Part shown: positions 57,480 to 64,000 of the stretch, piece by piece
Layout: each line of letters opens with the position of its first letter
How positions within the stretch are numbered: the first letter of the stretch is position 1
Origin: Ceratotherium simum simum
Lineage: Eukaryota > Chordata > Mammalia > Perissodactyla > Rhinocerotidae
DNA length: 64,000 nt
Assembly: GCF_000283155.1 (NCBI RefSeq)
Contig: NW_004454266.1
Coordinates: 1,216,200-1,280,199, forward strand
Reading direction: 5' to 3'
Position numbers and translations under genes: made by a program
Notes under the pieces: generated by a model
The model's database searches: none
What the model was told of the DNA's origin: nothing
Seen by the model: only the letters and a program-made list of their open reading frames with translations

Positions 57480-58650
57480 TGTTATTATTGTTTTGGATCT
57501 AAATCTCTTTTTAAAAGTGAACAATTACAGATACAGTGCAAGTCCTCTTTGTATCACTCCCCAGTCCCATTCTCTGACATTGACCCCCAAAGCAGCTGTT
57601 ATCCTGAGGTTGATGTGTTCCCCTCCCAATAATTTGTATTATTTTATCACATATTATGTGTTCACAAGTGACATATAGTAATGCTTTATAGGTTATTAAA
57701 ATGTACTTACATAGTATATTTTGAAACTTTTTTTCTCACTCATTATGTTTTTGAGTTTTATCCTGACCATACATACATGTATAAATTTTTTAAATCTGAT
57801 ATATAACACTTTTTTCAAGAATATGCAAATATGTATCAATTACTATTTGAAGGGACAATTAGGTTGTTTCCAATATTATTTTCTATCAGAATATGCGAGT
57901 GTACACATATATGCAAGTTTCTCTTACACATTTATGTTAGAATTTTGGGTTATGAGTTTTGAATATTTGCAAATTTTCTGAACATGACCAAACTGCTGTT
58001 CAAGGTGGATGTACAAATATACACCCTTTGTAGCGATATGTGAGAAACAGTTTTTCCCATATTAAACAGCTTGTATTTTTAGATATTAATTAAACTTATC
58101 TGATGGTTGTTATTTTTATCTCCTTTCTGCTTTAATTTACTCATGTACTGATTATCAGGGAGGTTGAGCTAACTCTTCTTGTGTTTATTGGTCATTCAGT
58201 TTTCCTTTCCTGTAAATTAACTCATTTCACATCTCATTTTACTATTAGATGATTTTAGAGATTCTCTGTTGATTATCACTAATAATCGTATATTGGCTTT
58301 GGCTTTTGCAAAGAAATCCTCCCAGGTCTGCATATTGACTTTTTTTTCATTTATTGTGTTTGTTATTATATACAAAGCTATTTGAACGTAATCAAATTTG
58401 CAAATATTTTTTGTTTTAAGATTTATGTTCTCTTGTTATGAAAACCATTCTCAGAAAACCATTCTCTTGGCTATTTTCCACATTTATTTTTCATGTTATA
58501 TTTTTAGCCACAAAGAATGTGTAATATATTTCCTTCTATATGGCTAAACCAAATTTCCAAATACATTTATTAAATGAAACTTGACATAAAATGTATGCTT
58601 TTTATCCTTCTTGTACTTTCTATTCAAATAATCTTGGTTATTTATATTTT
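57480..58650 (-). mobile_element. Old L1 3' end, antisense
   Basis: The plus strand shows, in order, 'acaattacagatacagtgca', 'tttttctcactcattatgtt', 'ttaggttgtttccaatatta' (57860-57879), 'gttgagctaactcttcttgtg' (shortened), 'tttattggtcattcagtttt', and 'gaacgtaatcaaatttgcaa' (58384-58403). This is the antisense L1M 3'UTR and ORF2 end sequence order, strongly decayed. Confidence 0.7.
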
Positions 58651-59060
58651 CCTTTGAAACGTAAATTAATTTATGTTTCTTTTAAGAAGTTCTGCTATAG
58701 CTCACGAATCCCATTGGTGAATAATGACATCTTTCCAATATTGAGGCTTCTCATTCATGTAAATGGAATATCTGCTTACACATTCATGTCTTGTATTAGA
58801 CACAATCCTTGTGAGCTTTCGCAGATCCCTCCACTGTTTATTTCTTTTTCTCTTTTGCTCAGGGGTCCTCCTGTGCCAAATCAGTCCTTCACTTTTGGAC
58901 ATTGATGAAATGTCACATGGTGGGGCAAAGGAGTCTAGCTTCCAGGCGAAGAGGTTGTGTGTTGAAACCCAGGTATGTGTGGGAATTAGCACTCCACGGG
59001 GTAAACATTAACCCATAGGAAGCTGAAGAAAAAAGTCTGATATATTCATTCTCTTTTCCT
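58651..59060. other. Unassigned intergenic sequence
   Basis: No recognised element. The overlapping frames at 58591-59011 on both strands show no known domain. Confidence 0.4.
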
Positions 59061-59074
59061 CCTTCTGTGAACTT

Positions 59075-59308
59075 CCTTGTTTTTTTTTGTGATTACACGT
59101 CTTTATTTATTTATTTTTATTTATTTATTTTTCCCCCAAAGCCCCAGTACATAGTTGTATGTCATAGCTGCACATCCTTCTAGTTGCTGTACGTGGGAGG
59201 CGGCCTCAGCATGGCCGGAGAAGCGGTATGTCGGTACGCCTGGGATCCGAACCTGGGCCGCCATCAGTGGAGCGCGTGCAAGTAACCGCTAAGCCACTGG
59301 GCCGGCCC
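59075..59308 (-). mobile_element. ERE1-like SINE, antisense
   Basis: The minus strand starts GGGCCGGCCCAGTGGCTTAG, has a B-box-like GGTTCGGATCCC, and carries the ERE1-type body ('catgctgaggccgcc' and 'gctatgacatacaactatgt') and a (AAAT)n-rich tail (59101-59130). Perfect 11-bp target duplication tctgtgaactt at 59064-59074 and 59309-59319. Its 3' body differs from the other ERE copies here. Confidence 0.95.
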
Positions 59309-59449
59309 TCTGTGAACTTTTTTGAGGGATAGTTTCCTTTCACAAACCTTCCAGGGAAATCTCATAAGTCAAATAATCATGCTACATTAGCCTAGTAGGA
59401 ATACTATAACATAATACTACAGATTGGGTGACTTAAACAACAGAAATTT

Positions 59450-59938
59450 TTTTTTTTTTTTAGCANNNNNNNNNNNNNNNNNNNNNNNNNNNNNNNNNNN
59501 NNNNNNNNNNNNNNNNNNNNNNNNNNNNNNNNNNNNNNNNNNNNNNNNNNNNNNNNNNNNNNNNNNNNNNNNNNNNNNNNNNNNNNNNNNNNNNNNNNNN
59601 NNNNNNNNNNNNNNNNNNNNNNNNNNNNNNNNNNNNNNNNNNNNNNNNNNNNNNNNNNNNNNNNNNNNNNNNNNNNNNNNNNNNNNNNNNNNNNNNNNNN
59701 NNNNNNNNNNNNNNNNNNNNNNNNNNNNNNNNNNNNNNNNNNNNNNNNNNNNNNNNNNNNNNNNNNNNNNNNNNNNNNNNNNNNNNNNNNNNNNNNNNNN
59801 NNNNNNNNNNNNNNNNNNNNNNNNNNNNNNNNNNNNNNNNAGAGGGAAGTTTATAGCAATACAGGCCTATCTCAACAAACAAGAAAAATCTCAAATAAAC
59901 AATCTAACAATGCACCTAAAGGAACTGGAAAAAGAAGA
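59450..59938 (-). mobile_element. Probable 5'-inverted (twin-primed) L1 containing the assembly gap
   Basis: A perfect 17-bp target duplication ttaaacaacagaaattt (59433-59449 and 59939-59955) brackets a T-run (59447-59461), 375 N, and a right end with sense L1 ORF2 sequence (59841-59938: 'agagggaagtttatagcaat', 'caaataaacaatctaacaat'). A T-run on the left means the 3' tail is antisense, while the right end reads sense, as in 5' inversion by twin priming. The middle is unread. Confidence 0.75.
59466..59840. other. Assembly gap (375 N)
   Basis: Run of N. The translated frames crossing it are artefacts. Confidence 0.99.
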
Positions 59939-60275
59939 TTAAACAACAGAAATTTATTTTTCACAGCTCTGAGGAGTAAAAGTCCAAGATGACGGTACTA
60001 ACAGAGCCGGTTTCTCCTGAGGCTTTTCTTCCTTCCTTAGAGGTGGTTGCCTTCTCTCTGTGTCTTCACATGGCCTTGTCTCTGTGTGCTCGCACACCTG
60101 GTGTCTCTTCCTCTTCTTATACTGATACCAGTCATATTGTATTAGGGCTCCACTTTATGACCTGATTTAACCTTAATTACCTCTTTAAAGATCCTAACTC
60201 CCAATACAGTCACATTGGGTAAAGTTAGGGCTTCAACATAGAAATTTTGGGAGGACACAATTCAGTCCATAACAC

Positions 60276-61575
60276 TCTGCCCTCTGCAATCTCAAAATCC
60301 ATGTCCTTCTCACATGCAAAATACATTCACCATCACAACATCTCCAAAAGTTTTAACACTTTCCAGTATCTACTCTAAGTCCAAAGTCTCATACAAATAT
60401 CATCTAAATCAGGTATGGGTGACATTCAAGCTATGTTTCATCCTGAGGCAAAATTCTCCTCCAGTTGTGAAACTGTGAAACCATATAAATTATATGCTTC
60501 CAAAATATAATGGTAAAACAGGCATAGGAGAGACATCCTATTCCAAAAGGGAGAAAGTGGAAAGAAGAAAGGGATGACAGATTCCAAGCAAGTCCAAAAC
60601 CTAGCAAGACAAATTCTATTATATTTTAAGGCTTCAGAATAATCCTCTTTGGCTTGGTATTCTCCATCCCAGACCAACTGGGGTGTCAGTCCTACCTTCT
60701 AGGCCCACTCTGTCTGCAGTGTTGCCGCCTCATCCATGGGCAGTGGTCCTGCCCCTTCAGCCCTGGGTAGTAGCCTTGCCCCTAAGTCCCTAGGCAGTGT
60801 TAACCTGGCCTGATGAAACCAAGGATGTGGTCCTGCCCTTTGAAACTGAGGAGGAGACACCCTTTGCTCCTTGACCTCAAGCCTATGCGTTCTGGGACTG
60901 TGATAGGAATGGCAGCCTTGCTGATCTCTGAATTGTCTTTGGGGGTCTCGCTTCACTTTTCACATCAGATAACATGTATACACAACCAAATCGTTCTTTT
61001 ATCCCATCCTGTAGAATCCCAGATGTCCGACAGCCTTACTTCATTTTGTTCCATCTCTGTCCCCTTTAATCCAACTTGTCAGTGTTTCTGCTGGTATAAT
61101 CCTATCTCTATGCCTAGCTTCTTCTGAGATGACTGACAATTTTCCAAATCTTCAAGTTCTGATTCCTTTATCTCCAATTTCTTTTTCTCCTCTTGAATTT
61201 TACTATAAGCAGCAAGAAGAAACCAAGTTTCATCTTCAACACTATTCTTAGAAATCTTCTCTGATAAATATCCAAGTTCATCACTCACAGTTTCTACCTT
61301 TCAAAATACTAGAATGCAATTTAGCCAGTTCTTTGCCATTTTATAACAAGGATCACCTTTCCTCTAGTTTCCAATAACATGTTCCTCATTTCCGCCTGAG
61401 ATCTCATCAGAATCATCTTTAATATCTATATTACTACAAACAGTCTCTTCAAGCAATCTAGGCTTTTACTAATATGCACCTCAAAACTATTCCAGCCTCT
61501 ACCCGTTACTCTATTCCACCACTTCCAGATTTTTAAATATTTGTTACAGCAGCACTCCACTTCTCAGTATCAAAA
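60276..61575 (-). mobile_element. MaLR internal region, antisense, decayed
   Basis: Lies between two antisense MLT1-type LTR segments. It contains 'tctgccctctgcaatctcaa' directly after the LTR, a run of 'aagtcc/ccctgcc' words in the middle, and 'ataacaaggatcacctttcc' (61353-61372) shared with 8309-8330. No frame is intact. The minus frames at 60438-61288 are chance remnants. Confidence 0.7.
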
Positions 61576-61579
61576 TCTG

Positions 61580-61801
61580 CATTAGCTTTTAAGGGCTGCC
61601 ATAATAAAATAACAAAGACTGGGTAGTTTAAAAATAGGAATGGATTTTTCTCACAGTTCTAGAGGCTAGAAGTTCAAGGTCAAAGTACCACTAGGATTCG
61701 CTTCTCCTGAGGCCTCTCTCAGCTTGTAGAGGGGCTGCCTTCCAGCTGTGTTCTCACATGGCCTTTACAGGACATAAATTTGGGGGTGTCCAGAGGACAG
61801 A
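61580..61801 (-). mobile_element. MLT1-type LTR, antisense, shortened (5' LTR of the MaLR)
   Basis: It reads 'gcattagcttttaagggctg', 'ataacaaagactgggtag', 'tctcacagttctagaggcta', 'ttctcctgaggcctctctca' and then jumps to 'aatttgggggtgtcc'. It therefore lacks the middle of the LTR. It abuts a sense LTR. Confidence 0.8.
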
Positions 61802-61802
61802 G

Positions 61803-62183
61803 TGTTATGAACTGAATTGTGCCCTGTCAAACTTCCTATGTTGAAGTCCTAACACACAATGTAACTCTATTAGGAGATAGGATCTTAAAAAAGTAATTAA
61901 GGTTTGATAAGGTCATAGGAGTGGAGCTCTAATCCAATATAACTGGTGTCCATATAAGAAGAAGAGACTCCAGGTGTGTGAACACACACAGAAAAGGCCT
62001 TGTGAGGACATAGAGAGAAGGCAGCCATCTGCAGGCCAAGGAGAGAGACCTCAGGAGAAACCAATTGTCGGCACCTTGATCTTGGACTTCTGGTTTCCAG
62101 AACTCTGAGAAAATCAATTTCTGTTTTCTAAGTCACCCAGTCTGTGGTAGTTTATTATGGCAGCCCTTGAAATCTAACACTCA
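61803..62183 (+). mobile_element. MLT1-type LTR, sense
   Basis: It starts TGTTATGAACTGAATTGTG, contains 'gttgaagtcctaacacacaa', 'taatccaatataactggtgt' (61931-61950), 'ttggacttctggtttccaga' (62083-62102), and ends with 'agtctgtggtagtttattat' and 'ggcagcccttgaaatctaac'. It is in the opposite orientation to the LTR directly to its left. Confidence 0.88.
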
Positions 62184-62189
62184 TGCCCA

Positions 62190-62955
62190 TTGAGCACCTT
62201 TTGTGTCATCCCATCACTTGCTCCTATGTGGCATAGAACATAGGAAAACATTGCTTCACATTGCTTTGCATTTTTCCTTGTCTCACTCCCCTTTTATCCT
62301 TCACTTTCAGCACCTGGTCTTATGTGGCCTAAATAAAGAATCAGTACTTAAGTCCTTGTTTCTGTCTCTGCTTTCTAGAGGGCACAGACTAAGATACGTA
62401 TTTTCTCGCAAGTCTTTTTTTACGTATTGGACCTCCGTTTCAAATATTCTACACTTGTAAGTTTCTGTTTGTCTTTGATCCATCATAGGAAGCATTTTAA
62501 GTTGTTGAATGTGTCAGTAAATGAGGCTTCATGTGGAGTGGGTGGAATTACTAGGAATTTAACTTCCCAGATCATAATCCTAAATCTCAGGTTACTTGGC
62601 CTCAGGCAAATAAGTGATCATCTTAGATATTAAATGATGTCTTTACCTGTAAATTAGTGATACTAAGATATGCAGCCTTACATATATCCCAGATTTTAAA
62701 GGTCTAATATGCTTCATAAAATCAATATTAATGTAATCTAATTTAAAATATATTATTGCAATTATTATTGTTAAACCTTAACAAATAAGTAAGAGAAAAT
62801 ATATTTAATTGAAAGACAGTATTGAAGTGAATTTCCAGAAGTACTTTCTGAGAGTTGAAATACTGTATATTAGAATGAGATTCTAATTCTCAAGTAGTCA
62901 TGCTTAGTGCTAGAAATAGCAATCTGTAAATTGATTGCCAATTCAACACTGACAA
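62190..62955. other. Unassigned intergenic sequence
   Basis: No supported gene. AATAAA occurs at 62333-62338 in a stretch that could be part of an old LTR, but ends were not found. The rest is AT-rich. Confidence 0.4.
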
Positions 62956-63105
62956 ATTATTCTCAGCACATAAAGGAACACAGACAATATGTAAATGAGT
63001 GTGCTGGTTGTGTTCCAATAAAACTTTATTTGCACGAACAAGAAACAGGTCAGATATGATCCACCACTTGTAGTTTACAAACTAATCCCTGGTTTGCAGT
63101 TCTGT
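62956..63105 (-). mobile_element. DNA transposon remnant (hAT/Charlie-like)
   Basis: It contains 'ggttgtgttccaataaaact' (63006-63025), 'ttatttgcacgaacaag' and 'tttacaaactaatccctgg', matching the common mammalian repeat in which 'ttccaataaaactttattt' is followed by 'aaacaggcagcgggcca' and ends near 'gcagaccctg'-type termini. The exact family is uncertain. Confidence 0.6.
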
Positions 63106-63855
63106 AAGAAGAGAGGATAACCAATAGAAGCTAATAATATGTCATAATTTTATAACTTGGTATAGAAAATAACTATAAGAGTTATAAACTCAATAAATTC
63201 CTTTTCAAACTCTCTCTCTGTCTATATCACCTTATTTTGAAGTCCTGGATAACCTGTCCTTTATCCTCTGCTAGTTCATTCATTATTGATTCAAATAACC
63301 AGCATATTCTAAAAATCTACCTGTTTGAGAATTTTGAGTTAAGGTAGAACACACTTGTGATTGGACTTTTACGTAAACAAAAGATATGGATTACCTAAAA
63401 AGAGGTTTACACATGTTTGCAACCACAAAAAAGAAATGATAATTGTCACATCATAAAGGTGAAAATTATTGCTACAATGGCAATCATATTATAATGTGTA
63501 AATGTATCAGATCAACATTTTTTATACCCTAAGTTTATGCAACGTTATAGGTCAAATATATTTCAATATAAAAAGAGACAGGAGTCACTTTAGTTATTGT
63601 ATAGGTTTTCTTTAGGATTATTCTTAAATATAAATCAAAATTGCTGTTTATATTACATATGCTTGTTAAAACCAAAGGAAAAGCTTTCAAAAAGTAAAAT
63701 AAAATCAGCCAAAAAAATCTCACAAGTTAGAAAGAAGCATAAACAGGGCTAGAACTTCTTAGCAGGGACATTCTCTGGAGCCAATTGGTCCTTTTCATTC
63801 TTATTTATCTCAGGGTCAAAGAACGTAGGGAATCAGAATTAATGGAATAAGCCTT
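63106..63855. other. Unassigned AT-rich sequence
   Basis: No gene or repeat recognised with confidence. Confidence 0.4.
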
Positions 63856-63857
63856 CT

Positions 63858-64000
63858 TAGAAATCATGGAGTAGAGCCTCACATCCTGGGTTCTGAAATC
63901 AGACTGCCTGGACTGAATACTGGTCCATGTTTTACTTGTGGGGATAAGCTATTCCAGCCTTCTGTTCCTTGGTTTCCACATCTGTAGAATGAAGACAATA
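63858..64000 (+). mobile_element. MIR SINE, sense, cut by window end
   Basis: It reads 'ctgaaatcagactgcctgga', 'ctgaatactggtccatgttt', 'ccttggtttccacatctgta' (63967-63986), and 'gaatgaagacaata', the sense MIR order. The 3' part lies outside the window. Confidence 0.88.

Larger units (their letters stand above)
59387..60275 (-). mobile_element. MLT1-type MaLR LTR, interrupted by L1
   Basis: Antisense MLT1-like LTR: 'ctacagattgggtgacttaa' and 'acaacagaaattt' on the left, then after the L1 'tttttcacagctctgaggag', 'ccagtcatattgtattaggg' (60130-60149), 'ttaattacctctttaaagat' and 'cacaattcagtccataacac'. This is the 3' LTR of a minus-strand MaLR-like element whose internal part follows to 61575. 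Confidence 0.85.

Noticed and set aside
59424..59942. Frames of 144 and 172 codons
   Set aside because: They cross the 375-N gap and only translate N as X; the ends are L1 and LTR sequence.
1..64000. CRISPR array, phage, toxin-antitoxin or other prokaryotic system
   Set aside because: No regularly spaced direct repeats, operons or ribosome binding sites; all evidence points to a mammalian genome.

Overview
The window is nuclear DNA of a placental mammal, almost certainly a perissodactyl (horse, rhinoceros or tapir group). The evidence is five copies of the tRNA-derived equine-type SINE (ERE) with its GGCCGGCC head and its 'agctaacatc' tail, several nested L1 elements of different ages, MIR, MaLR/MLT1-type and ERV LTRs, and single-exon olfactory receptor (OR) genes. 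There are no bacterial-style operons, no CRISPR array and no replication or mobilisation genes apart from dead retroelement pieces.

The only protein-coding genes I can support are three OR genes, all on the minus strand and in the same orientation: A (13609-14694, core 13609-14556), B (31310-32245) and C (49189-50124). Their coding starts lie about 17.7 and 17.9 kb apart, so this is a slice of a class II, family-2-like OR cluster. B and C are close paralogues (225 of 311 residues identical by my hand count, no gaps). A belongs to a different subfamily. B and C have a convincing splice acceptor a few bases upstream of the initiator ATG, the usual OR layout of 5' non-coding exon(s), an intron, then one coding exon. 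A has no initiator at the expected place and instead stays open through a 46-codon 5' extension. A also has Ser in place of the Asn of the NPxxY motif, and C has Asp in place of the Gly of the TM1 GN motif.

Layout: 1-1178 L1 3' end; 1198-1433 ERE; 1583-2110 possible LTR; 2190-7660 a long ancient antisense L1 split by a composite tRNA/RTE-type SINE; 8146-8480 MaLR piece; 9515-10830 antisense L1 holding a small sense L1; OR A; 15.6-21.1 kb mostly unassigned sequence with MIRs; 21.8-23.4 kb L1 holding a solo LTR with a 4-bp target duplication; 23.8-24.6 kb ancient repeat; 25.1-27.1 kb two related LTRs in opposite orientation; 29.9-30.7 kb MIR split by an LTR; polypurine tract; OR B; 35.5-43.4 kb a stack of L1 elements with an ERE; 47.7-48.1 kb LTR; OR C; 51.2-52.1 kb L1; 54.2 and 56.4 kb EREs; 57.5-58.65 kb L1; 59.1 kb ERE; 59.4-62.2 kb MaLR-like element interrupted by a probable twin-primed L1 that contains an assembly gap (375 N); 63.0 kb DNA-transposon remnant; 63.9 kb MIR running off the end.

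The three receptors would each be expressed singly in olfactory sensory neurons and signal through the olfactory G protein; they do not form a pathway together. I see no undescribed molecular system. The most useful oddities are the receptor A start and motif changes, the receptor C TM1 change, and several datable nested insertions.
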